This document shows positions 1 through 11,674 of a DNA stretch of 27,500 bases, in pieces. The position numbers and the translations under genes are program-made. The first letter of the stretch is position 1. Each line of letters opens with the position of its first letter. The DNA is from Actinidia chinensis (taxonomy: Eukaryota; Streptophyta; Magnoliopsida; Ericales; Actinidiaceae). The notes beneath the pieces are model-generated. The model worked only from the letters and a program-made list of their open reading frames with translations, was not told where the DNA came from and searched no databases. Location of the stretch: positions 1 through 27,500 of the forward strand of contig VIGQ01001996.1 in NCBI GenBank assembly GCA_009663005.1, read 5' to 3'.

Positions 1-1428
1 AGCAACACCCCTCCGTTGGATCCAACTAATTTAATTCTCGGGGTTAACACCATCTTATCTTTCCATCCTCGTAAATAATTGAAGCCAATAACGAAAATTT
101 CTCACTTTTTGATATCTCATTTTTAAGAATTTTAAAATTCTTTGCTATTAGTATCTTCTCCTATTATTAATATGTACCATAACGTCACTAAATGACCTAA
201 ATAAATAAAAACCAAAAGGAAAAAGGAATTACACATAATGTGCTAAAATGATATACTTCAATCACTGACCCAAACGCACTGTTGGAAATTGCCCCAAACT
301 GAATCTTAAGCTATCCAACCCCCCTCTCACACGTGCAATCCCGTCTAGCACGTGAATGCAAATCCATTAAAGAAGAAGAAGAATGGGTAGAAAATGCATA
401 AAAGTGACTAGCACTTGAGACCTCCAAAATCAGCTCTGAACCATGTTAATTCACCAATTATTCCAAAGCCTAATGTTAGATACTGGATGCAATAACGTTA
501 TCCAATATCCAGCCCTATCTACCAAAAACACCTGACATGAGTCCTTTGCATTCAAGTCATGAACTGCCAAAGCAATCGATAAAACACAAATAACACAACA
601 CACAAGCGCGATTTACCATTACTTCTCACGAGTCAGAATTATTAGCCTAGAACGCCAAGCTCATAACAAAAAGGACGACCAAATCCTATAATTAGATTTC
701 CCAACTTTTTTTAAAAGATACTAACTAACACAATTCTTTGGCTTATTACCCATTGTCATATTTTGAGCACTTCCATCGTTGAACAACAATTCTATCAATG
801 GGAACGAAATCCCCTATGACATAGAACCAAATTTGAGAAATTCACCCTTAGGGACGTTGCTGAGGACCTTGACTTGCTTTGTTTTCCTTCTCAAGGTTAT
901 TCCTAGGTCCAATTCTATCTTGATCAAAATTTAGAGATGTATAAGCTTCAAACAACGTTATTACTGACAATAGGTTTACCGTAAAAGACTAGAAGAGGTA
1001 TAATCCTCAATAATATGGGATTCATTCTAACCGAAAAGAGAGAGAGATTTTGATATTCAAATCTTCCTGTAATGTATGAGACATCTCGTCCTATTCTGTT
1101 TTAGATGCATAATTGAGCTGAACAGAGAGTTTTCCATTCTTTATTGAATTGAAGGAAAGAAAAAGAGGCCGGGACGGACTTTATGAGCCCAGTCCATTAC
1201 CATGCTGTAATATTTGAAAAAATGGCACTTGCTACACATAATATACTGCAAAAGACTAATTTTGGACAAAAATATATCAGACAAATAATGACAATGAAAT
1301 GAAAGCCACTTGAACAACACATTATGCATAACGTCCAACCTTAAACCACATCTAAAAGATAAAACAATACCATTCTAAGCTATGGAATTCTGAAAGCAAT
1401 GTTGAACGGAGGGAAGGGAATAGAATAC
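1..1428 (-). other. Intron of NOT1 copy A following the PDATGF exon
   Basis: No exon recognised. Bases 1 to about 841 align with about 18553-19380, the 3' part of copy B's long intron. 842-1428 has no clear counterpart in copy B. The window begins inside this intron, so the downstream exons of copy A are not visible. Confidence 0.6.
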
Positions 1429-1902
1429 TTGATCAGAAACCAGTAGCATCTGGTTCCACTGTCTCCACAACACTGCAAGTCTTCTTCCTCACTGATCACC
1501 GAGTGACCCTGTGATCGTTCCAGCCGAAATTAAAATTTTTTGGCCCCAAAGATGTTCAACAGCTATAAAGATATAAGACAATATTCTGGTAACCTTGTTC
1601 TCTATAGCTTGTTCGCTAGTGTTATCCTCCTTCCCAACAGAAACTGCAGAAAAGAGAAGCAAGATTCCTGGCAACCTCAACCCGCTGTTTTAATGACTCT
1701 GGGAACTAGGCCTTGCCGCAAGCTACATTAAAGAAACTTTATCAAACAAGCACCAATCACATTTAGCCACCTAGATATCAACAAATGAATACGACAAACC
1801 TTTGCCAATGCTCAACGACAACGAGTAGTATGAAGTTCAGAAATTATCGGAATCATTAATCTATGTTTTGAATGAGGAAATGGCAAACTCAGTAGCCAGC
1901 CT
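1429..1902 (-). CDS. NOT1: NOT1 copy A: ARM connector, second part (three exons missing from copy B)
   Basis: First exon (1800-1902): after TGTGCAG it reads ATEFAIS, then after indels ISELH and ALAK, matching the family KAATEFAISLLQTL...ISELHNLVDALAK. Second exon (1594-1722): LAARPSS, then SPESL-like residues and VGKEDNT, ending ENK before GTTACC. Third exon (1429-1472): ETVEPDATGF, matching the family LDPDPAGFREQ, which directly precedes the VSMLF exon. That next exon is before the window for copy A but present at 17775 in copy B. Confidence 0.85.
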
Positions 1903-1933
1903 CTGCACATTATAGCCACGAAATTTTACTTAC

Positions 1934-2339
1934 TTTTCCACCGTGGAAATTTCCGCATCAGATAACTCAAGGCTGAATGCTAAGGAAATGAAGCGAATTA
2001 ACCCCCATCAGCCCAATATGAGTTTGAAAGAAGTACTGAAATATTACCAACAGTGAGAGACAAATTAGTTAATTACATTGAGCTAGATAATTGAAAGTCT
2101 AGAAAGTTAAACCAACACCTATGAAGTTGAGCTGACTAGCTTTCCATGTCCTCATAGACAATATCCAATGGTTGATGGTGAATTCCATGTTGTCCTACCT
2201 GATGAATAAACGTTCCGGGTTGCTTTCGCTATTGCGAATTAACACCTCGTGATGTGCCAAACTGACGGTGAGCATTTGGACCAACTACTTGGGCATTTGA
2301 GATATGCTTTTCTGATTCGCTAGGTAACCGAACAAAATC
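1934..2339 (-). CDS. NOT1: NOT1 copy A exons 15-17: linker after DUF3819
   Basis: Exon 15 (2246-2339) reads EDFVRLP after a CACGAG acceptor and continues with a Ser-rich stretch, matching the family VYEDFVRLPWQNQSSQSS. Exon 16 (2119-2198) reads QPLDIVYEDMES and ends at a GTGTTG donor. Exon 17 (1934-1972), SDAEIST-VEK-like, ends at a good GTAAGT donor and is weakly assigned. Downstream of exon 17 the sequence jumps to a connector exon that should lie several exons later. Confidence 0.75.
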
Positions 2340-2410
2340 CTCGTGGACGAAAAAACTAAAAAGACAAAATACAAAAAGAATTATGTAATCAACAATACCA
2401 TACCTCAGCA

Positions 2411-5400
2411 CCACATCTTGAAAATAAAATCGAAACTTTTGCGGTGATGGGCTTGTTGCCACAAAGGAGCATAAAAACTTTAGTACAGGCTAAACTACTA
2501 AATTACCCAAAAAAAGTCTAAAAAACAACTACAATCATGTAGTGGGGTAGCAAATTTCCACATACATAAGCACGCACCACCTTACACATGCACATACACC
2601 CATTAAGCATACAACGTCAAACGACTAAGTTAATTTGGAAACAATTTTGCAATTGGGGGTATCCACCCCACCCCAATCCAGCTGTTTCGGACCGTTTTTC
2701 CGTTCTATCTGTTTTTTCTGGAAATCCCTAGTCCCATCCAACCATTAGCCTAAAAGTTTACAGTTGAAACCCATTAAACCATTTATTTTTTCCGGATAAG
2801 ACGTGTTAAATAACAATTTATAAAACCTTAAAGGAATATGAACGGTCCTGCTTTTATATTAAGTTTCCCCAAAATTCGTGAAGGAATGTTTTCACATGCA
2901 CAGAAGATAACGTGTTCGTCCACACTTTTTTGGCGCATCTAAATCAAACACTCTCATAAGTCAAAAGTACCATGAGGTTAAATCAATTGTACATATATAT
3001 ATTCTTTATAGAGAACCTACATCTTTAAAGAAAAAGGTGAAATCTGCACTTTGTAGTGTGATTCATGCTATTTCCCTCTTGCGATGAATGATTCATCACC
3101 TCTCCTTCTCATCTACACGTTGTACCAATATTTCCCACAGTTCCCTAGCAAGTTTCTCGATCTACCCAAAGAGACAAAAGAAATGCATCCAAACCAAACT
3201 AGGGCAAGAATAGACCCTCTTAGCCAAACAAAAAATGGTTGGAGGGCTTATTTTCTATAAAACTTCATTGTCTCATTCCGCAAACAACCCACAAGGCAAA
3301 ATGAGTAACCTTGCATGCTTCCTAAATACTCCTTCTGGACCACCTCTCTTCAAGGTAAATAATTTTCTTCCAAACAAGGCATCCCCCACTCCAGCAAAAC
3401 CGAGAACATCATACACCACACACTTTCCAACATATCGGCAATGTGAGTGTTTTATCCCACTTTTTAGAGTCGGTTACTGGGAAGATTGGGGTTATAACCC
3501 CGATGTGGCTATTCCTTTGATTGGAACAAGCTCATTACTTGAGTATCATTGCCAAATCAGGGATACTACTATGTCCCCATTAGGGGTATTGTAGTGCAGC
3601 TCCCATACAAGGTGTGGGTCCCCTGCCAAGGCTCCAGATTTTGGGGGAGATGAACCAGTTTGAGATCATGCTTCATGTGTTGAACCCCCAATGGTCATGG
3701 TACCAGAAGGCTCTGGCCTTTGTAAAGCGTATGCATGTACCCAAAATGGGTACCAATATGGAAAATACCTTTTAACTGTGGAACCATCAAGACTTGGAAC
3801 TAAGCACAGCTAATAATCCACAGAAGAGCCACTCCAAACCAGTACCTGCCACCAAATGTCTCCACACGTCCATCTCCAATCGTGAGAGCTCTTCTAGAAA
3901 TAAATGTCCACCCCACACCCGTATCAAATAACATTCAGGGTGCTAGGTCACCAATTATCAAGGTTAACCCGCTATAAATATATACCCAAGCATGTCAATG
4001 AAAATATTCATAATCTTCCCGACATTAAACCCTTGATGGTGACGTAGCGATGTAAAAAATCCCCACATAGGGACCGTAAAATCCAAAAAGGGAGAACAAT
4101 GTAAACAGGAAAAAGGCAAAATTTTAAGGAGATCCCTTGGACTAACCGACTAATGATGTATACCTAAGCTATGCATGGGTTCTATCCCACAATGGGCATG
4201 TACCCGAAAGCTCTGGCCTTTTGTAAGCAGATGTTCGGTAACCCAAAATGTGACCAATATGGAAATACCTTTTATTGGGAATCAGCAGACTTGGAAATAA
4301 GCCAACACGAATTTAATCCACAAGAGAGCCACTCCAAACCACAATATCTTCCACAAAATGTCTCCACACTGTCCATCTCCTTATCCTAGAGAGCTCTTCT
4401 AGAAATATTTCCACAACACACCACACCCGATCAATAACTTCAGGGTGCTAGAAGATCACCACCAAATTGAATCAAAGGTTTAACCCCGCTAGAAAATATA
4501 CCCAGCCTGTCTATGAAAATATTCCACCATCTTTCCTTACATTAACCCGTGATGGAGTAGCGATGTAAAAATCCCCACATATGGACAAGTAAAATCCAAA
4601 AGGGAAGAACACTGTAAAACAGGAAAAGGACAAAAATTTAGACGGATACCTTGGGACTAACCGACTAAGGAGGTATACCTAATCTATTCAACAACATACC
4701 CGGCCACTTAAGCTTCCGAATTCATATTGTAATCCTATAAAGTTCAAACATCATCAATGGTCATTAGTCACATCAAGAATCCAGCCAAAAAAGGCATCCT
4801 AGTTATTTCTTTCTCTAGCATTCTAGTTATAATCAAGATTTAATGATAAGTGCACCACAATTACATTCCTCTCTTCAAACATATTGCCATTTTCAACTCA
4901 ATCTCTTCCCAAATCTGTTATTACCACCCAAACTGCCCTAGACTCCAACAAAACACAGTTGAAGTTCTCAATCAGATTATAGGAAAGGGGTCCAAATTCG
5001 AACCTAAGATAAATAGTGCCAATATGTCTAATACCCCCTTGTCCATATGGGAACGAGCTCACTCTTCACAAGATTGACCAAACTTACAATATTGACAATC
5101 AAATTGCCCTGTTCTACAAAGGCACATTTGGTTCAAATGGTGGGATGGTTTCAAAGATGATGAAGCAATAGCATTGGTAAAATCCACACGACAAACATAT
5201 GGTGAGGAGGAACGTTATAGTCCTGAATCCTGATGCATTCTTCCATGGTCATGGCTGTTTGAGAAATAGCATAAATGCTTCTTTCATCATCCTTGATTCG
5301 AAAAATGGTGGGAGCAGATACAATTAAAGAACTTGAAGTAAGACTGCTTTCCCTGGCTAATAGGTGTTGTGTAGTGGGAAAAACCGTTATGAAAGTGTTG

Positions 5401-6540
5401 ATTCCGGTGTTGTTAGACACTCAAAAAGTCGACAAATTATGGCTATAGTTTTAAATTAAATTTCATACATTGGTCCAATTTACTCGTGGGAGAATGATAT
5501 GCAAGTTCGCTGTTTGGAAGGCGAGGGATTATATGATATGGACCTTTTCTGCTTTAGGTACTAAAGCGATAGCTTTGAATTATTATCAATCTAATAGCAC
5601 CTGAACATTGTCGTTTGAATGCGGCTTTGGTAGTCTATTCAAGCCATCAAGAAGGTCAAAGCAAGTAATCCTCTTTCCAAGTCGTCTTTTCATCTTTGTA
5701 GGAGGACTTTAGTCCTCTCATGATCTCAAGGTAGATCAAGGGGGTTATTTGAGGGCTACTAAGTCCAAAGTATGGAGGGGAGCCTCATATTATTCATCTT
5801 TCGTATGCCGAGACACACAATTTTTCTGTGGAAGTTAGCCACCTCATTTGTTGTCGTTTGTAATTGAAATTGTATCGAGGCTGAGAGTTTTTGGGTCCAT
5901 CCATAGTTGTATTGTTGGGATTGCTTAAGTACCTCGGGCAGACTACGTTAGGTCTATTTGTGGCATGTAGACTTCACTTTACTTCTGCCTTTTTACCTTG
6001 GTTTTACCTTCGGGGTAATCTAACTATCCAAACTCCAAAGGACAAGTGATTGTGAGCGTTTTCGGGAGAGCATTGGCTAAGAGAGGCAATGCCCTCTCTA
6101 AGGACTACAACAAACTCCACCAAGATTAGTTAACAGCAGTATAATTAAGAGGCAAAACTTTATACCAGTGTACCCTATTCCATTCCATTAACTCTCTTAA
6201 CCAAAATTTAGATAATCCCCCCCACATTAAAGTCGCCTCCTAATGCTCCATATGAGATTCCAATTGATCTACACTAGACTACTACTACAAGTAAACAAAA
6301 ACCTCCTCTATCAACACGTCATTAGGACATAACCCAGAGGATACAAAAGAAATCAAACGTCCACTTATTCAAAGAGTCAGAAAACAAGAGGCATGCTCAC
6401 CCATTTTCGAAAACATTCTCCTAGTCCTCTAGAACCCACACACTGTCATTTTGTGCCTGGCCTGCTAAACCAAACTTTCCCATTGTCCCCCCTTCCACTC
6501 TAAAACCTCACCACTTGATGTAGTATCCTCATATTTGGTA
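2411..6540. other. About 4.1 kb of unrelated sequence replacing NOT1 exon 14 in copy A
   Basis: Homology between copies A and B stops near 2411 and resumes near 6541, while copy B has only about 190 bases between the same points, including exon 14. The block holds a 500-bp direct repeat and no convincing protein gene. The longest frames (3235-3594 plus, 5151-5420 minus) resemble nothing I recognise and have no supporting homologue in the window. I see no terminal inverted repeats, LTR pair or target-site duplication at the edges, though indel noise would hide short ones. Confidence 0.6.
3669..4690. repeat. 500-bp direct repeat, two adjacent copies
   Basis: Copy 1 is about 3669-4165 and copy 2 about 4166-4690. 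CTCTGGCCTT occurs at 3711 and again at 4211, exactly 500 apart. GAGAGCCACTCCAAACCA, TGTCTCCACAC, the GTAGCGATGTAAAAA stretch and GTATACCTAA all recur in order. The copies abut with no spacer, as in a satellite dimer. A TATA-like CTATAAATATA occurs in copy 1 (about 3972) but is altered in copy 2. Confidence 0.85.
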
Positions 6541-6828
6541 CGGCATTCGTCCTCCCAGGTTCATTGTTTGGGATAGCATTTAGTCATAAGAGGGGAACAG
6601 ACATAAGTTGAAGACGTCCTATTGTCTGAACGTTATCCCCAATTCCTAGTACTCAGGCTTTTGTTTACTACTTCGAAAACAGAGTTCTAGATAAGTAAAA
6701 CCTCAAACAAAGTTGCCCGCTCTCCGATCAGTGTTATCAGCTCAGTAAATATTAATATGAATAAAAGTACTCACATAGAATATGTAAAATCATAATTCAT
6801 AAATTCAGAACAGAAGAAGCAATCTAAC

Positions 6829-7351
6829 CTTCTCTGTCGCAGCTTGTTCAATAGGCTCATCCCAGAAATCCAGTTTATCATTAGTAACAAGCTGCAAACG
6901 GCTTGTTTCAAGTTCATTTTGCATATTTAAACCCTGAATTATTCCCTAGCATGTAATCACATAACCATTCTCAAACCCCAGATAACAGAGCAGATAATAT
7001 GCGAGATATTAATCAGTAGGGTTGATCTTCAAATGAACTAAATACCACAACATAAGAAAATGATCTCCAGTTTAAGACAAACCTCAATGTTATATGAGCC
7101 TAACTGGCAACCAGAAAGTGCGCTGCATTACGTCTGTGGGTCTCGCTCTAAACTAGCCATGCATAATCTACAATTGCATTCGTTTTCTTAGAATACAATT
7201 AACACATTATCGTGTCCACTTTCCAAAATAATAATACGAAAAAAACTTTAAAACAAGCTTCCTTTGTTGTTTGTGTTGCTATAGATCACTACTCGGCTGC
7301 ACAATACCAGAACAACTCCGTTATTCTTCGCTCCATATCAATTGGAACCAC
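6829..7351 (-). CDS. NOT1: NOT1 copy A exons 11-13: DUF3819 (CN9BD) domain
   Basis: Exon 11 (7247-7351) starts after TTACAG with VVPIDMERRITEL and reads SIATQTTKE exactly, which is plant-specific in my memory of the family. It ends LVLK before its donor after one frame change. Exon 12 (7083-7167) starts DYAM. Exon 13 (6829-6933) is open throughout, reading QLVTNDKLDF and IEQAATEK, and is followed by a GTTAGA donor. The residues between DKLDF and IEQAATEK differ from the family LGCAV. Confidence 0.85.
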
Positions 7352-7425
7352 CTGTAATAAGAAAGTTTGTCAAAGAAATATGATCGTTTACACAGTAAAA
7401 GTTAAAGTCAGGTAAGGGTTCAAAC

Positions 7426-7912
7426 CTCTGAAATGCAGGTTCAGCCAAGCGCGTGAAGCTTTGGGTTACAATAACTTGTTGCTCATCATTGGTGGGTGTT
7501 TGGGGTGTCGGAAGCTGCAATGCAACCACCAGCTACTGAATGATGCCGTTGAATCGTCCTGAGCAGGAGGGAACTGATCAGACAAGCTAAAGCGCCAGCT
7601 TTTTCATCCTCCGTCAATGTACAGAAAAGCTGGAGAGGAGAAGCAAATATGTGAATGTCCACCACCTGAGATGCGCTGGCAACCTCAATGCAGCATCCAA
7701 CTTCATTTAGTTTAGATATTGTAAACCAGATTTGATTTCACCAACCATCTGTTTGTACCAGATTTGATTTCACCAACCATCTTTTGTGAGCACAACAACC
7801 CAACATCTTGTTGAAAGTCAGGATTTCCTTCATTGCCTTGCCAAGTCTTGGTCCTTGAAAAGGGAAGTGGGAGTGACATCCTCGATCAACACCCAGATTC
7901 TTGAATAGGAAC
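7426..7912 (-). CDS. NOT1: NOT1 copy A exons 9-10: end of MIF4G and linker to DUF3819
   Basis: Exon 9 (7536-7912) starts after CTTCAG. It reads NLGVD, DVTPTSLFKD, EGNPDF and MVGEIKSG-like residues, then LTEDEK and a SDQFPPAQ-like end, with frame changes. A 32-bp tandem duplication (7725-7785) sits inside it, and the intron that splits this exon in copy B is deleted here. Exon 10 (7426-7514) reads QLPTP and ends AFQR, in the position of the family HFQR, before GTTTGA. The intron between exons 9 and 10 is reduced to about 21 bases, too short to be spliced. Confidence 0.85.
7725..7785. repeat. 32-bp tandem duplication in copy A exon 9
   Basis: ACCAGATTTGATTTCACCAA starts at 7725 and again at 7757. 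Copy B has the unit once. The duplication lies in coding sequence and shifts the frame by two. Confidence 0.85.
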
Positions 7913-8014
7913 CTGAAGTGCCAAAGAATCTGTAGGAAATCTATGACTTAGCCGAAATCCATAGACGCACTATACTCAATGAATATCCACCCCACAAATG
8001 TTTTGATAAGATAC

Positions 8015-9360
8015 CTCAATATAAACTTAAGGTTCTCTTGAATTTGGAACCATCCTAAATCCTCAGCAAGTAATTCCAAGAAGACCCATGGTCCAAGATT
8101 AGGAGGTTGGACATGCTTACTGCTTTTGGTGACTATTCATAAAGTCATTCTCGTAATACTGGTATCACAAATGATGGACCAAGAATTTCATAACAGGGTC
8201 TGAAAAGGCATAATAAAAGAACAACCAAGCAAATCCTTTTTTAGAAAGAAATCAACTCCAGGAAGAATGCAATAACAAAAGAATTACTCTATGATAAAAG
8301 TTTGGGATCAAGCTCAATCCCCTCAAAAACTTGATTGCTTCCCAATTGTGCCTCTTCCCAAGTCACTTCCACTTCCTAGATTTTTAGCAAAGACCTCTCT
8401 TCTCTACTTGATTTATAAGGTCCGATCCACCAAAGAACCTGAAAAGTGAAACACACATGTACTCTAAAATATATTTTCATTATAACTCGTAACTTTAGAG
8501 AAGTATGAACATTGTTATAGGCGATAAACCTGCATTTTCTCATAAAGTGGCTTGTCCAATCTATTTGTTCAAAGGCTTCGAGTTAAAATGTCAAGGATTT
8601 CAAGTACAGTCATGAAATTCGGCTCATGCGTGGTCGTCAAGACGTTTAATTGATGAAACTGATGAAACATTGGAAACTACATTAACAAAGCGACACCAGG
8701 AGGCAGTGCCGAAACAGGGATTAAAAGGAAATACAAAATTAAGACAAATATACTACTAAGCATTGAATCGTACCTGCGTGCAAAAAGCACATTACAATAG
8801 AAAATCGATGTAGTAACAAATAAGTGTAAATGGTGGTCTGACTCATACATAAAGGCACATTGGTCAAGACCAAATGGCATGACAACGAAACTCTAATATT
8901 CATAACAAACGATGCACAAATATAACGGGGAAAAAAAACCTATACACTATAACCTGCAACCCTAAACTCAAAATTCAGAGGATCTGAGCGGAAAAACAAC
9001 AAAGATGCTGCTCTTCCCATCACTTGACTACATTGGCTCAAACCCATAAGGAAGAAGTGATTTTTTCTACACCTCATTCAATTAAATAAAAGGCGCAAAT
9101 CGTATGCCCCACAACAGAGAATAAGCTCCCATTTACCTTCAAAGAAAATTTGAAAAGGGTGTTAGGATTCTAGATCCCAGCTATACATGACAATGGGTAA
9201 GCTCTTGTAATGTAATATATTAACCATGTAATGAGAAAGCCCTGATGTACTAGTACTGCTCTTCAAAGTTGTCAGAAAAAATCTTTTGCGTAGCTTCAAA
9301 CTTTGCCACAAATAAATTATTCAATACATGAAATTTGTCCTGAATCTCGGATCTGGATTC
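8015..9360 (-). CDS. NOT1: NOT1 copy A exons 4-8: MIF4G domain
   Basis: Exon 4 (about 9203-9360) starts after TTTGCAG and gives EIQDKFHVLNNL then FEEQY, matching the family EIQDKISFIINN...LKEQYYPWF. Unlike copy B it is uninterrupted. Exon 5 (8530-8634) reads EPNF, LEILD and an altered AT-YEK-Q end before GTTTAT. Exon 6 (8288-8438) reads SREERSLLKN. Exons 7 and 8 are fused in 8015-8160: the end of exon 7, the intron and the start of exon 8 are deleted, leaving YYENDFM then SSKAC-QPPN and a PWTMG-like stretch. Confidence 0.85.
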
Positions 9361-9905
9361 CTGCAAATTATCAAAGTATGTTGACTGTTTACAATCTATA
9401 CCAGATAAAACCATAGCGTAATGATAGACATGTCACAACAGCAGTACAATGCCAAAAGATACCCCCAGCAAATTAATCACTATATCCCTTCCGTAACTTT
9501 TTATCTTCATTACAATGTTCACATTAGATATCCATAAAGTAAATACCAAGCAACGAATTATAAATTTAAGCTTGTAGAAGATCCCGTCCCGTCCATGTAT
9601 TAGTGGTAGTCAAAAGTCCTTGTCAGCACCGCGTATCAGTTAAACATGACCTGATAGAATACTATTTAAGGTGTCCAGGGTCAAATCTTCATATAACTCT
9701 TTAAAACTTGTTAGAGGAACCAAATATATCAGCAACGATCTATTTATACAAATGTTTCCAATACAGAAGGAATAATCAAAGGTCTGTTCCGAGCAAGTCG
9801 CCCTCTCCCGTTTACCAACCACATTCTTATTTAATGTTGGCAATGCATTGTGGCAAAAGTGATGGAATCACATTTACGTATTGTGAATCATAATTTAATA
9901 ATTAC

Positions 9906-10494
9906 CTCTAAGGGATTTTCTCTTCTCTCTGCGGTAGCAACAAATGTTTCAATATGTAATCAGAGCCAACCCTGGAAAGATAAATGTCACCAAGCATGGT
10001 CACAAAAACTGGCACAGTACACTGGAAGGGCATAATATCTAGGCAGGAGATATTTTTACCACAGCACACAAACGTTAAGTAAACATCCTACGCATATTAA
10101 ACTGCTGAGGTAATTTGGCTTCGAGATCCAGTTGAGGAGCCATCACAAAGACGAGCTTACTCTACACACTCTGTGCTGCATTTTTAGAAAGGAACAAAGA
10201 GAATTATTGAGTGATGTGATGATAAAGAAATAATGCCGAACATAATAACTAAACAATTGGTATAAATGCAAAAGCACATGCCTTCTGAAGCCAGCGTATC
10301 ACTTTGAATGACGAAGGTTGCCTCTGCAAAAGAAGAAGATGTAAGAGGCTTCAAGTAGTTTACGAACATACGGTACGGACTTTTCGGAGAGTCTCTTCTA
10401 AATGAATTTGGTATCTTTTGTGAAGCTATCAAAGAAGAAATTGTGACGGCAGTTGGTGCCAACATATCCAATCAATTGGAAGGATGACCCGTAC
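9906..10494 (-). CDS. NOT1: NOT1 copy A exons 1-3: linker into MIF4G
   Basis: Exon 1 (about 10281-10494) starts after CCTCAG and reads YLKPLTSSS and SDTLASEG in frame, parallel to MKPLTS in copy B. Exon 2 is about 10103-10175 (after a TGCAG acceptor). Exon 3 (9906-9971) reads, with one frame correction, the ALNIETFVATAERRENPLE segment that begins the folded part of plant NOT1 before MIF4G, followed by a GTAATT donor. Confidence 0.8.
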
Positions 10495-10632
10495 CTGAGG
10501 ACGATAAAATACAATTGAATCCATACATCATTTGAACTACCGGTTCCAAATAAATGTCAAAGATTAGTAACCAATATCCTGCTAGAGGAATTAGAGCCAC
10601 AAAATATAATTCCAAAGTCACGTGAGCAGAAC
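10495..10632 (-). other. Intron upstream of copy A exon 1, with junction to the array
   Basis: This stretch aligns by eye with about 26018-26150 upstream of copy B exon 1 (shared AAATGTCAAAGATTAGTA and CAATATCCTG). At its upper edge it meets module 6 instead of the unique sequence that flanks copy B. It therefore marks the upstream end of the large duplicated segment. Confidence 0.7.
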
Positions 10633-11674
10633 CTAGTGCACTTCAATGCAAAGACCATTATGAATCAACAGGCACATAACAGTTATTCAGGAAACTACAG
10701 TCGCAAATTAAGCAAAAGATCCGTCAACTTTTGACTCCAACCAAGCAGGCAAATATAAACAAATGCATACATATACAAGAATAATATTACTCACACCCAT
10801 AAGTAAGATATTCGTCTCGTTGTGAAACTGCCCCATTTGCCGTAGAGATACATGAAGCAAGTAATAAACAAACCTAATCCCAGAACTTTTAAGGGGAATG
10901 CAGAGCATTAAATGCATTTGAAAAAGTTATCAAAACCTGAACACAACCATATTAGTGTTAGTTATATGGAGACAAAAAATTAACAAAGCAACAACAGAGA
11001 AACCGACTGAAGTTTGGCACCATTAAAGACTGGTTCCAATGGAACCCAGATCAGCAGCAGTTAATGAACAACCTGAACTATGGCCTTGCATTAAAAGATA
11101 CTTCCTCTCCTCCTCTGCAATCCTTCTGAACACATCTCACAACGCTTACTGCCCGACCGGGTCAATACAAACACTTGGTGAATAGCACTGCTTCCATTTT
11201 TGGTTAAGCAATTAATTAACTATTTAACCAATTTAGTTTGGGATTCAAACCTGGGCAGAAGGAGAGTTTGCTTGATCCCCCCTGATCCCTGGGAAAAACT
11301 AAAACTATCATTGCCAATGTATGACAAAAAACATGGGGAGTGGGGGAGGATAGGAAAAAGAAGGAACATATACTATCTATAGAGGAAAATATACCTACCT
11401 TTATGATCCAAAACAAGTTTTGCATAGATATCATAGCCAGGAAGGAGAGAGGATGGCCTTGAGAGGTGATTGCAAAGGCCCAGAACTAATGAACCTTAGA
11501 TGACAGCATCGACACATAATGTTTCACTGAGATGAAAGGGTAAAATCAAAATAACATCCAATACTATACAAATATACTTTCAAGATAAAACTACCGTTAG
11601 TCACGAAAACGATCTCAATATCAATCCCCTTTCAGCAATCCATTGCTTCCATTGCAAGAGGTAATGGGCACAAG
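10633..11674 (-). repeat. Array module 6 (3'-most, shortened, fused to copy A)
   Basis: Exon segments: B 11595-11674, C 11399-11526, D 11007-11187, E 10874-10936. The module stops inside the intron after exon E. About 240 bases that the other modules have before their junction are missing, and the sequence passes into the intron upstream of copy A exon 1. Similarity to the modules fades over about 10620-10640, around a TGAGCA-like stretch. Confidence 0.85.

Larger units (their letters stand above)
1429..10494 (-). pseudogene. NOT1: NOT1 copy A (partial, rearranged, lacking exons 14 and 18-20)
   Basis: Second set of NOT1 linker-to-connector exons, in the same order and orientation as copy B and about 15.5 kb away at the 5' end. 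It lacks exon 14, which is replaced by about 4.1 kb of unrelated sequence, and connector exons 18-20, and it has deletions across three introns in the exon 7-10 region. It retains three connector exons that copy B has lost. It has no promoter or 5' exons of its own: its upstream intron is fused to the last array module. Taken at face value this is a broken duplicate. One-base indels in exons are no more frequent than in introns and may be sequencing error. Confidence 0.75.

Noticed and set aside
3235..3594. 119-codon plus-strand frame
   Set aside because: No recognised family, no homologue elsewhere in the window and no supporting gene structure; length is within chance for this amount of sequence.
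6060..6140. Polypurine-tract-like sequence (minus: CTTGGTGGAGTTTGTTGTAG) suggesting an LTR start, and an imperfect inverted repeat at 6066-6099
   Set aside because: No second LTR copy, primer-binding site or retroelement protein was found in the block.
6200..6540. Possible LINE endonuclease motif (GGDFN) on the minus strand near 6230
   Set aside because: Only five residues match; the surrounding frames are full of stops and no other endonuclease or reverse transcriptase motif follows in either direction.
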